DNA of 13,784 nucleotides, from positions 1 through 13,784 of the forward strand of contig JAHWKH010000021.1 of NCBI GenBank assembly GCA_019347995.1. Direction: 5' to 3'. Numbering within the stretch: the first letter of the stretch is position 1; each line of letters opens with the position of its first letter. Source of the DNA: Gemmatimonadota bacterium. GTDB lineage: Bacteria; Gemmatimonadota; Gemmatimonadetes; Longimicrobiales; UBA6960. The translations under genes and the position numbers were made by a program. The notes beneath the pieces were generated by a model that saw nothing but the letters and a program-made list of their open reading frames with translations, had not been told where the DNA came from and did no database searches. This document shows, one piece after another, positions 6,543-12,646 of this stretch.

Positions 6543-7964
6543 TCAGTAGGTCTCGTGCTTGTGGGGGCCCATGGCGAAGCTGGCCCAGAGCCACAGCCGG
6601 CTCTCGTCGTCGGCCAGGGCGGAGCGGCCCAGCAGGTCGTACTCCAGCCGGATCCGCACCCATTCGCTCTGCCACCATGTCAGCGTCGGGGACAGGAGCC
6701 AGGCGCTCTCCTCGGGCTCCTCGGGGTTCTCGGTCCAGTCGAAGCGGGCGCCCACGATCCAGCGCGGCGAAAGCCGCAGCTCGGCCAGGGACCAGGCGCC
6801 CAGGGCGTTGCCATCGCCGGCCTCCAGGTGCTCCTCCTCATGCCCCGGCTCCTCCTCGCTCTCCTCCTCGTGCGGGACGAGCCCGTCCAGGCGCATGACG
6901 CCCCCGCGCACCGTCAGTTCCCGGTAGCGAGCCCGCTGCGGCGGGCGCCAGGTGAACGCCGCTTCCACGCCCTGCAGGTCGCGTCCGAAGCGGTGCTCCT
7001 CGTCGGCGAAGTCGCCGTGGAGCCAGGAGAGCCCCAGATCCAGGTCGGTGGACGGCGTGAGCTGCCAGAACGCGTTGAGGTGCCCGAGCACGCTCGGTTC
7101 GGCCGCCTCGCCGAAGAGGAGCTCGTTCGAGCTGCGCGTCACCTCGACCGTCGCCTCGTACGCGCCCCCGGGGAGGAAGGGCAGCAGCGTGCTGACCGAC
7201 GCGCCCGCCTGCCCAAGCGGCTCCTCACCGATGAACGCCAGGTGGGGGAGCGAACGGCTCTGGAAGGGGAGGGCGTGGGCGTGCCAGCGGTTGAGCTGCC
7301 CGAAGCGCTGGAAGAACTGTCCGAGCTTGAGGGACAGCCCGCCTGGAAGCCCCACCCATTCCAGGTAGGCCTCCTCGATGGCGAACACGCCGCCGCCCTC
7401 CTCCTCGCCCTCCTCGCCGTGCGCGTGCCCGTGCTCGAGCTCGCCGAACGGGACCAGCTCGGGCCCCGTGCCGTGCACGCTCCCGAAGATCTTGGCGCGA
7501 GAATACGGGTCCAGGGTCGACTGGAAGGCGAACTCCACCTCCCGCATGACGAAGGGGTCCTCGTCCACGTCGTCGGTGTTCATGTGACCGAAGAAGTCGC
7601 CGGTCACGCTGATCTCCGGGTTCAGGGCCTGGAGCGAGCGCTGGCGGCCCTGGAAGGGGGCCTGCGCCTCCGGGCCCGCCGCGGTGTCGGCCGGCTCCTG
7701 CCCCGCGGCGGCCTGGGCGGCGGCGCGCAGCGCCTCGAGCTCGTCTGCGGCCTCCGCCGCCGGCGCGGCCTCGCCCTCGGCCTCGATCCGGCGCACCAGC
7801 GCCTCCAGGCTGTCGATGCGCGCACGGAGCCGATCGAGCTCGGCGCGTACCGAGTCCGGAACGGCCTGGCCCCGCGCGGACGCGGGCGTGGCCAGGAGCA
7901 GGAACGCCGTCGCGGCCGCGGCGAGCGCGGCGCATGGAATGGTCCGTCGAATGGTATGGATCAC
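6543..7964 (-). CDS. Porin-like outer-membrane beta-barrel protein with His/Glu-rich loops
   Basis: This 473-residue predicted outer-membrane protein starts at a GTG eight bases after GGAGGAG (7973-7979). The signal peptide covers about residues 1-31 (ATPASA). A short coiled coil follows at 36-63 (heptads of Leu, Ile and Val, as in periplasmic trimerisation helices), then an Ala/Glu/Gln-rich linker to about 105. From about 118 the pattern is alternating amphipathic strands ending in Tyr473, as in OprP-like porins. Two loops are very acidic and His-rich: ELEHGHAHGEEGEEEGG at 175-191 and PHEEESEEEPGHEEEH at 364-379. The C-terminus is GPHKHETY. These resemble metal-collecting loops. Its TGA overlaps an ATG in the binding-protein frame, and the gene precedes ZnuA/ZnuB-like genes, so a role in bringing zinc or another divalent metal across the outer membrane is a reasonable inference. 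The substrate is unproven. Confidence 0.78.
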   Translation of the reverse strand: MIHTIRRTIPCAALAAAATAFLLLATPASARGQAVPDSVRAELDRLRARIDSLEALVRRIEAEGEAAPAAEAADELEALRAAAQAAAGQEPADTAAGPEAQAPFQGRQRSLQALNPEISVTGDFFGHMNTDDVDEDPFVMREVEFAFQSTLDPYSRAKIFGSVHGTGPELVPFGELEHGHAHGEEGEEEGGGVFAIEEAYLEWVGLPGGLSLKLGQFFQRFGQLNRWHAHALPFQSRSLPHLAFIGEEPLGQAGASVSTLLPFLPGGAYEATVEVTRSSNELLFGEAAEPSVLGHLNAFWQLTPSTDLDLGLSWLHGDFADEEHRFGRDLQGVEAAFTWRPPQRARYRELTVRGGVMRLDGLVPHEEESEEEPGHEEEHLEAGDGNALGAWSLAELRLSPRWIVGARFDWTENPEEPEESAWLLSPTLTWWQSEWVRIRLEYDLLGRSALADDESRLWLWASFAMGPHKHETY

Positions 7965-7972
7965 GCCTCCAT

Positions 7973-7979
7973 CTCCTCC
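7973..7979 (-). promoter_or_regulatory. Ribosome binding site that fixes a GTG start
   Basis: On the minus strand GGAGGAG lies eight bases before GTG at 7964. The open frame extends a further 25 codons upstream, but those residues are Pro/Gly/Arg-rich and precede the signal peptide. An ATG at 7972 is out of frame. GTG 7964 is therefore the best start for the porin-like gene. Confidence 0.65.
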
Positions 7980-8003
7980 AGGAGATCGGGAATCGGGCCG
8001 CGA

Positions 8004-8025
8004 CCCGGACGGCGGAGCGTCCGGG
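8004..8025 (-). promoter_or_regulatory. Strong intercistronic hairpin in the metal-uptake operon
   Basis: CCCGGACG (8004-8011) pairs perfectly with CGTCCGGG (8018-8025) around a 6-base loop. It lies 30 bases after the stop of the small His/Cys protein and 39 bases before the porin-like GTG. No T run follows on the minus strand, so full termination is not obvious. Attenuation, RNA processing or differential mRNA stability within the operon are possible roles. Confidence 0.5.
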
Positions 8026-8055
8026 CGCGGAGGCCTCACCGGGCCGGAATGCGGC

Positions 8056-8388
8056 TCAGGTGAGGGGAGGCGCGCGCGTGGAGTGGCCGGTGCCGGTGAG
8101 GAGGTGGTGGAGGGCGTCCTGCGGCGCGGTCACCGGCTCGATGACGTCGAGCGTCGGCAGGGGCAGGCGGATCTCGCTTGCCGCCAGGGTGCGGGACGCG
8201 CCGACCTGGGCGCACAGGGTGTGGTCGTGCCCGGCCACGCACTGGTCCGGCGCGTGCTCGCTCTCGACCACCGGGGCGAAGCTCACGCGATCGGTGTCCA
8301 GCACCGGCACGGCGACGCTCAGGACGAGCATTGCAGACGCCAGGAGCGGCGACAGCAATCGGCGCAGGCTTCGTGTGGTGGTGCGCAT
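8056..8388 (-). CDS. Small exported His/Cys protein, possible metal binder
   Basis: This 110-residue protein has a basic N-terminus (MRTTTRSLRRLL) and a hydrophobic stretch at about 11-30, read as a signal peptide or membrane anchor. The mature part holds a compact group of possible metal ligands: His45, Cys50, His54, His56 and Cys59 (QCVAGHDHTLC). His94, His95 and His102 lie near the end. I do not recognise a named family. It is the first gene of the minus-strand run leading to the porin-like protein, ZnuA and ZnuB, so a role in periplasmic metal sensing, buffering or delivery is plausible but not shown. The ribosome site before ATG 8388 is weak. The frame is open upstream to 8652, but only the part from 8388 has signal-peptide character. 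A disulfide-bonded structural protein is an alternative. Confidence 0.65.
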   Translation of the reverse strand: MRTTTRSLRRLLSPLLASAMLVLSVAVPVLDTDRVSFAPVVESEHAPDQCVAGHDHTLCAQVGASRTLAASEIRLPLPTLDVIEPVTAPQDALHHLLTGTGHSTRAPPLT

Positions 8389-8748
8389 GGCGCATCCCAG
8401 GCTAGGCGGACCCCTGACCGCTGTCGAACCCCGCGTGCGCGGCGGTGGATCCGAAAGGTATTCAGAGATGCTACACGCGCGGCGGGCCGTTGTTGCCCGG
8501 ACGATGATTTCCCGCCCGACTGGCTTCCCGCCCGGGCCCCTCTTTATATTCGACCATGTGCACGGCGGGCCTCGTGACTTGAGCCAACACAATCGAAGCC
8601 GGGGCCGCCTCCCGCGCCGGACGCCACGCCTCCGAGGAGGACGGCGGAACACGCGGGGAGGTCACCAGACGTTCAACCCGGGCTTCAAGACGACTCCGGC
8701 GGGCACGTGGCGGGGCCGGCGCTCCCTAGGGGCGTCCGGCCCCGTTTC
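8389..8748. other. Gene-free intergenic region upstream of the metal-uptake operon
   Basis: This stretch of 360 bases shows no convincing coding sequence on either strand. The most AT-rich spot is TTTATATT at 8543-8550 (AATATAAA on the minus strand), the best -10-like element for the leftward operon, about 160 bases before its first ATG. I could not match a -35 at the usual spacing. No classical AT-rich Zur palindrome was recognised. The right end (8712-8743) is the hairpin following the cytochrome gene. The long leader leaves room for an RNA regulatory element, but no known riboswitch was identified. Confidence 0.55.
8712..8743 (-). terminator. Rho-independent-like hairpin after the cytochrome gene
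   Basis: GGGGCCGG (8712-8719) pairs with CCGGCCCC (8736-8743). Past a one-base bulge at 8735, CGCTCC (8720-8725) pairs with the segment at 8729-8734, allowing one G-T pair, leaving a 3-base loop. It begins five bases after the cytochrome stop. The minus strand has no T run after the stem, while the plus strand has GTTTCTC. The stem is long and GC-rich, so termination or 3'-end protection of the cytochrome mRNA is likely. Confidence 0.6.
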
Positions 8749-9675
8749 TCATTCGGGGGGAGCCTCCGACACCTCGTGACGGATGGGGGGGAGCGTCCGC
8801 AGATACCGGTAGATGGCCCTCAGGTCGTCCTGCCGCATCCGCCGCACCTGGCGCCAGGGCATGAACGGATGGAGGGTGTCGCCCGCCGGATTCACGCCGG
8901 TGTCCAGCGTCCGCAGGAAGTCCTCCTCGCTCCAGTCTCCGATTCCGGTGGCCGAATCGGGCGTGAGGTTGTCGGGGCGAGCCGGAAAGCCCGAGGGTGG
9001 GTCGTCGGCACCCGCGAAGAGGCGGTCCGTGTCCCAGGTCTGACGAATGCCCTCCCGGGGCGTGTGGCAGTCGGCACAGAGGGCTACGCGGGTCGCCAGG
9101 TAGGCTCCGTATTCGGCCGTGGGCCCCGCGGGGGGCGCACGCTGAGGTCCCTCGACCGGTGGCTCGGGGCTCACGAAGGCCTCCCCCAGGATGCGGTAGA
9201 AGAGGCTCGGATCGTTCTCGACGCCGTGCTCCACGGGTGGTCGGCTCCGGAGGTAGCGCGCCACGGCCAGGGCGTCGCGGTCCGACATGCCGTTGAACCA
9301 GAAGTAGGGCATGATGGGCAGCAGGATGCGGCCGTCGCGATGGACGCCCGTGCGGAGGGCCCGCACCACCTCCGCGTCGCTCCAGTCGCCGATGCCCGTG
9401 GCGACGTCGGGCGTGATGTTGGCCGCCCGGATGGTGCCCGTCCGCCAGCCGTTGAAGGCCATGCCGCCGGAGAGCGGCCCGTCGGGATCCATCTCGGGAT
9501 CGGCGGCGTGGCAGTGCCCGCACACCGAGACGTCGCGAACGATGTAGGCGCCCCTCTCCACCAGACCCGCCGTGTCGCCGACGAGCCGGCCGAGATCGGG
9601 TGGCGGCGCCGGATCGGGGCCGCCGCAGGCGGCGGACAGGAGCAGGGCTGTCAACGCGACGTGCCGCGGGTCCAT
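8749..9675 (-). CDS. Dihaem cytochrome c lipoprotein
   Basis: This 308-residue exported electron carrier has two c-type haem sites: CGHCH at residues 52-56 and CADCH at 200-204. The likely distal Met ligands are Met122 (LPIMPY) and Met272 (HPFMPW). The two halves are an internal duplication: NITPDVATGIGDWSD and NLTPDSATGIGDWSE occupy matching places after each haem site, a pattern seen in cytochrome subunits of membrane alcohol and sugar dehydrogenases. The N-terminus is a short signal ending in LLSAAC, so Cys17 is probably lipidated, anchoring the protein in the periplasm. The -3 residue is Ser rather than the more usual Leu. GGAGG at 9682-9686, six bases before ATG 9675, supports the start. 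No dehydrogenase partner lies beside it, so its electron donor is unknown. It diverges from the ZIP gene. Confidence 0.92.
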   Translation of the reverse strand: MDPRHVALTALLLSAACGGPDPAPPPDLGRLVGDTAGLVERGAYIVRDVSVCGHCHAADPEMDPDGPLSGGMAFNGWRTGTIRAANITPDVATGIGDWSDAEVVRALRTGVHRDGRILLPIMPYFWFNGMSDRDALAVARYLRSRPPVEHGVENDPSLFYRILGEAFVSPEPPVEGPQRAPPAGPTAEYGAYLATRVALCADCHTPREGIRQTWDTDRLFAGADDPPSGFPARPDNLTPDSATGIGDWSEEDFLRTLDTGVNPAGDTLHPFMPWRQVRRMRQDDLRAIYRYLRTLPPIRHEVSEAPPE

Positions 9676-9681
9676 GATGCG

Positions 9682-9767
9682 CCTCCGACGGGTCGGGATG
9701 GTGGCGGAGCCGCGTGCTTGCAGGATCCACGCCTTCGGACCCGCCGGAGCCTTGTCCCTCCGACGGG
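9682..9767. repeat. 11-base direct repeat in the cytochrome/ZIP divergent region
   Basis: CCTCCGACGGG occurs at 9682-9692 and again at 9757-9767, starts 75 bases apart, within the 155-base divergent region. The first copy includes the ribosome site of the cytochrome gene. It may be a shared regulator site or a chance match in GC-rich DNA. Confidence 0.3.
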
Positions 9768-9793
9768 AGCCGTGCGACCTTCCCGCCGCCTCC

Positions 9794-9809
9794 GCCGCGG
9801 CCCCGCGGC
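9794..9809. promoter_or_regulatory. Inverted repeat upstream of the ZIP gene
   Basis: GCCGCGG (9794-9800) and CCGCGGC (9803-9809) form a perfect inverted repeat with a 2-base spacer, 21 bases before the ZIP start, followed by a short pyrimidine run CGCTCCCTTT. It could be an operator or a leader hairpin. It does not look like the AT-rich Zur sites known from other bacteria. Confidence 0.3.
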
Positions 9810-9830
9810 CCGCTCCCTTTCACCGGTGGG

Positions 9831-10682
9831 ATGCGCCCCGTGATCGACGTCTGGGCCTGGACCCTGGGCAGCGCGGCCCTCGTCACCCTCACCTCGCTGG
9901 TGGGGCTGGCGTTCCTCGCCTGGGCCCACGACCACCTGGACCGCCTTCTCCTCTACCTGGTGAGCCTGGCCGCGGGGGTCCTGCTCGGGGCGGCCTTCTT
10001 CCACCTGATTCCCGAGGCCATCGAGGCGCTGGGGGGGCAAGGGCTCCGGCTGCCCCTCTTCTTCCTGCTCGGCTTCCTGGGCTTCTTCTTCCTGGAGCGT
10101 TTCCTGTGGGCCCACCATCACGGGCACGGCATCATGCCCGTGAGCCGGGCGGGAGCTCTGGCCGCCGCCCACGGCCACGGGACGGCGCATGGAGAGCTCC
10201 GCGGGCCGCCCGCCCGCCCCCGGCCCCAGCCGGTCGTGCTGATGAGCCTGGTGGGGAGCGGCCTGCACCACCTGGTGGACGGCATGATCATCGCCGCCGC
10301 CTACCTCACCGGACCCGGGGTCGAGCTGGGCCTCGTGACCACGGGCGCGGTCCTCCTCCACGCGGTCCCGCACGAGGCGGGCGACTTCGGCATCCTGGTC
10401 CGCGGCGGCCTGGAGGTGCGGCGCGCGGTCCTGTTGAACCTGCTGTCCACGTCCGCGACGATCGTGGGCGCGGTCGTCGTCCTCGCGGCCGGCAGCCGCA
10501 GCCTCGGCTTCGCCGACCTGCTGCTGCCCATCAGCGCCGGCAACTTCGTCTACATCGCCGCCGCCGACCTCATCCCCGAGTTGCGCCACCACCACGACCG
10601 GCGCGACTCGACGGGGCACGCGCTCCTTCTTCTGGTGGGCGTGGGGCTGATGCTGGCGCTGCGGCTCGTGGAGCTCGGCTAG
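9831..10682 (+). CDS. ZIP-family metal transporter
   Basis: This 283-residue inner-membrane protein belongs to the ZIP (ZupT/GufA-like) family, which usually moves zinc and other divalent metals into the cytoplasm. Eight hydrophobic segments are visible. The central binding motifs are [13 protein letters not shown] at 146-158 (the H(N)xxDG motif, here His-His) and [13 protein letters not shown] at 177-189 (HExPHE-like). FHLIPEA near 57-63 is the conserved early helix. The loop after the third helix is His-rich (HHHGHG from residue 95, then HGHGTAH), typical of ZIP cytoplasmic loops. The ATG at 9831 has GGTGGG directly before it. GTG at 9840 would give better spacing and lose only three residues. 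The frame is open to GTG 9714, but that extension is Pro-rich and not family-like. The gene stands between two unrelated transcripts. Confidence 0.9.
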   Translation: MRPVIDVWAWTLGSAALVTLTSLVGLAFLAWAHDHLDRLLLYLVSLAAGVLLGAAFFHLIPEAIEALGGQGLRLPLFFLLGFLGFFFLERFLWAHHHGHGIMPVSRAGALAAAHGHGTAHGELRGPPARPRPQPVVLMSLVGSGLHHLVDGMIIAAAYLTGPGVELGLVTTGAVLLHAVPHEAGDFGILVRGGLEVRRAVLLNLLSTSATIVGAVVVLAAGSRSLGFADLLLPISAGNFVYIAAADLIPELRHHHDRRDSTGHALLLLVGVGLMLALRLVELG

Positions 10683-10700
10683 GGAGGCGCTGAAACGCCC

Positions 10701-10727
10701 CGCCGGTGACCGGGTAGCCCTCCGGCG
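10701..10727 (+). terminator. Hairpin after the ZIP gene
   Basis: CGCCGG (10701-10706) pairs with CCGGCG (10722-10727), with an inner GGG/CCC pairing (10712-10714 with 10718-10720). It begins 18 bases after the ZIP stop. No T run follows. It is a plausible but weak terminator between ZIP and the pterin operon. Confidence 0.4.
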
Positions 10728-10733
10728 GTGGCC

Positions 10734-10753
10734 TCGACGGCGGCCGCCGTCGA
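10734..10753. promoter_or_regulatory. Perfect 20-base palindrome upstream of the pterin operon
   Basis: The half-site TCGACGGCGG is followed directly by its exact reverse complement, giving a 20-base perfect palindrome that ends 48 bases before the first ATG of the pterin operon. AGGATCTTGCCTTCTTC follows. As DNA it looks like a dimeric-regulator operator. As RNA it would fold into an 8-bp stem with a GGCC loop, so it could instead add to termination of the ZIP transcript. Confidence 0.5.
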
Positions 10754-10801
10754 AGGATCTTGCCTTCTTCAACACCCCTCCAGCCCGCGAGAGGAACCGC
10801 C

Positions 10802-11218
10802 ATGCCCAGGGTCCGGGTGACCCGGCGCCTGCACTTCAGCGCCGCACACCGGCTCTTCCGCCGGGAGTGGTCGGAGGAGCGCAACCGCGAGGTGTTCGGC
10901 GCCTGCTCGAACCCCCACTGGCACGGCCACAACTACGAGCTGGACGTGACGGTGGAGGGCCCGGTCGATCCCGAGACCGGATTCGTGGTGGACCTGGGGG
11001 CGCTGCGGGACCTGGTGCAGGAGCGGGTGATCGAGGACGTGGACCACAAGAACCTGAACGTCGAGGTGTCCTGGATGGACGGCACCGTTCCCACCACCGA
11101 GAACCTGGTCGTGGCCATCTGGGCGCGCCTGGCCGGCTGCCTTCCCGAGGGGACCCGTCTGGACCGGCTGGTCCTGTGGGAGACCCCGCGAAACTACGTG
11201 GAGTACACGGGAGCATGA
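10802..11218 (+). CDS. ptpS: 6-pyruvoyl-tetrahydropterin synthase (PTPS-II type)
   Basis: This 138-residue cytosolic zinc enzyme converts 7,8-dihydroneopterin triphosphate to 6-pyruvoyl-tetrahydropterin, the second step of tetrahydrobiopterin synthesis. Zinc ligands are His16 (FSAAHRL), His41 and His43 (HGHNY). Catalytic Cys35 sits in CSNPHWHGH, the CxxxxxHGH spacing of mammalian PTPS rather than the CxxxHGH of QueD. Asp81-His82 (DHKNLN) and Glu127 (WETPRN) complete the active site. From memory, the stretch from FSAAHRL to the C-terminus closely tracks rat PTPS, including VFGxCxNP, DPETG and TTEN. AGAGGA at 10790-10795 precedes ATG 10802. An in-frame upstream start at 10760 would add 14 non-conserved residues. 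The stop overlaps the next start (ATGA). This is the first gene of the pterin operon. Confidence 0.92.
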   Translation: MPRVRVTRRLHFSAAHRLFRREWSEERNREVFGACSNPHWHGHNYELDVTVEGPVDPETGFVVDLGALRDLVQERVIEDVDHKNLNVEVSWMDGTVPTTENLVVAIWARLAGCLPEGTRLDRLVLWETPRNYVEYTGA

Positions 11219-11904
11219 GCGGACGCGACGTGGAGGGACCGGCAGGCGAGCGCGCCCTGGACGAGGAGGGCGCCGCCCTTGTGGAGGCGTCGGTGCTCGG
11301 CACCGGCGGAGGAGGGCCGTCCGCCGACCTCTCGGACGTGAGCTTCCGCGACCTGGTGGCCGAGATGATCCGGCGCCTGGGCGACGACCCCGAGCGCGAA
11401 GGCATGCGCCGCACGCCCGAGCGCGTGGAGAAGGCCATGGCCTTCCTCACCCGGGGATACGGGCTGAACGCGCGCGACGCCATCGGCGACGCCCTCTTCG
11501 AGGAGCGGCACGACAACATGGTGCTGGTGAAGGACATCGAGATGTACTCGATGTGCGAGCACCACCTGCTTCCGTTCTTCGGCAAGGTCCACCTGGCCTA
11601 CATCCCCGACGGCCGGATCATGGGGCTGTCCAAGGCCGCGCGGCTCGTGGACGTGTTCGCGCAGCGCTTCCAGGTCCAGGAGCGCATGACCGACCAGATC
11701 GCCGAGGCGCTGTGGGATCTCGTGCAGCCACGGGGGGTGGCGGTGGTCGTCGAGGCCTATCACCTGTGCATGATGATGCGGGGCGTGCAGAAGCAGAACT
11801 CCAAGACCATCACGTCGGCCATGCGGGGGGTCTTCCTCGAGGACAGCCGGACGCGCGAGGAGTTCCTGCGCCTGACCACCAGCGTGCACAGCCCCCTCTC
11901 GTGA
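11215..11904 (+). CDS. folE: GTP cyclohydrolase I (FolE type)
   Basis: This 229-residue cytosolic zinc enzyme converts GTP to 7,8-dihydroneopterin triphosphate, the shared entry to folate, biopterin and queuosine pathways. Zinc ligands are Cys114 and His117 ([13 protein letters not shown]) and Cys185 ([10 protein letters not shown]). His183 matches the catalytic His179 of E. coli. [20 protein letters not shown] and [10 protein letters not shown] are the conserved core that binds GTP and builds the decamer. Residues 1-40 are a Gly/Ala/Glu-rich extension without known role, and the catalytic domain begins at about Ser43. The ATG is part of an ATGA overlap with PTPS, and the TGA overlaps the next gene's GTG (GTGA). 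Context points to biopterin supply rather than folate alone. It is the zinc-dependent type and is unrelated to FolE2. Confidence 0.96.
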   Translation: MSGRDVEGPAGERALDEEGAALVEASVLGTGGGGPSADLSDVSFRDLVAEMIRRLGDDPEREGMRRTPERVEKAMAFLTRGYGLNARDAIGDALFEERHDNMVLVKDIEMYSMCEHHLLPFFGKVHLAYIPDGRIMGLSKAARLVDVFAQRFQVQERMTDQIAEALWDLVQPRGVAVVVEAYHLCMMMRGVQKQNSKTITSAMRGVFLEDSRTREEFLRLTTSVHSPLS

Positions 11905-12620
11905 GCGAGCGGGGGCTGGACGGCAGGAGCGCGCTGGTCACCGGCGCCAGCCGCGGGATCGGCCGGGCGGTGGCGCGGCGGCTGGCGGACGCGGGCGCCT
12001 CCGTGCACCTCCTGGCCCGCAGCGCCGACGCGCTGGAGCGCCTCGGCGGCGAGCTCGGCGGTCGCGCATGGCCGGCCGATCTCACCGACGAGGTGGACGT
12101 GTGGGGCGCGTTGGATGGGCTCGGTGAGGCCCTGGGGGGGCCGCCCGACGTGGTGGTGAACGCGGCCGGTGTCTTCGACCTCGCGCCCTTCGTGGCCACC
12201 GACGTGGCCACCTTCGACCGGAACGTGGCCGCGAACCTGCGGGGACCCTTCCTGGTGATCCGGGCGCTGCTGCCCGGCCTGCTGGCCCGGGGCTCGGGCG
12301 TCGTCGTGAACGTGGGGTCGGTGGCGGGGCGACGGGCGCTTCCGGGCAACGCCGCGTACGCGGCGTCCAAGTTTGGGCTGCGCGGCCTCCACGAGGTGCT
12401 GGTGGAGGAGCTGAGAGGCACGGGCGTGAGCGCCTCCCTGGTCGAGCCGTCGGCGACGGATACCGGCCTCTGGGACGCGCTGGACCCCGACGGGCGTGAC
12501 GACCTTCCGTCCCGCGACGCCATGCTGGCGGCCGAGGACGTGGCCGGGGCGGTGCTGTTCGCCGCCACGCGGCCGCCGGGCGTGCAGGTGCCGCTCCTTC
12601 TCGTGGAGCGGAGCGGATGA
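11901..12620 (+). CDS. Short-chain dehydrogenase, candidate sepiapterin reductase
   Basis: This 239-residue classical SDR starts at GTG in a GTGA overlap with folE. Motifs are TGASRGIG at 14-21, NAAGV at 87-91, Ser140 in NVGSVAG, and YAASK with Tyr153 and Lys157. [12 protein letters not shown] at 179-190 follows the active site. Arg18 and Arg40 near the cofactor site suggest NADPH. General SDR annotation is certain. The specific role is inferred from position: in tetrahydrobiopterin synthesis an SDR (sepiapterin reductase) makes the final two reductions of 6-pyruvoyl-tetrahydropterin, and this gene lies between folE and a PTPS gene in a translationally coupled operon. It could instead be a 3-oxoacyl-ACP-reductase-like enzyme. 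It is not closely similar to the first SDR in the window beyond shared motifs. Confidence 0.9.
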   Translation: MSERGLDGRSALVTGASRGIGRAVARRLADAGASVHLLARSADALERLGGELGGRAWPADLTDEVDVWGALDGLGEALGGPPDVVVNAAGVFDLAPFVATDVATFDRNVAANLRGPFLVIRALLPGLLARGSGVVVNVGSVAGRRALPGNAAYAASKFGLRGLHEVLVEELRGTGVSASLVEPSATDTGLWDALDPDGRDDLPSRDAMLAAEDVAGAVLFAATRPPGVQVPLLLVERSG

Positions 12621-12646
12621 ACGGGATACCCAAGGGAGCGGGACCG

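Noticed and set aside
6555..8063. 502-residue open frame on the plus strand
   Set aside because: It is antisense to the porin-like gene, which has a signal peptide, coiled coil, beta-strand pattern and strong ribosome site. The antisense product has none of these.
8549..8748. Possible small plus-strand gene in the gap before the cytochrome gene
   Set aside because: The open frame lacks a ribosome site, has no coding-like third-position pattern and reads into low-complexity Arg/Gly sequence.
60..12620. The two SDR genes as a recent duplication
   Set aside because: They share only the general SDR motifs; sequences between motifs and the C-terminal regions differ clearly.
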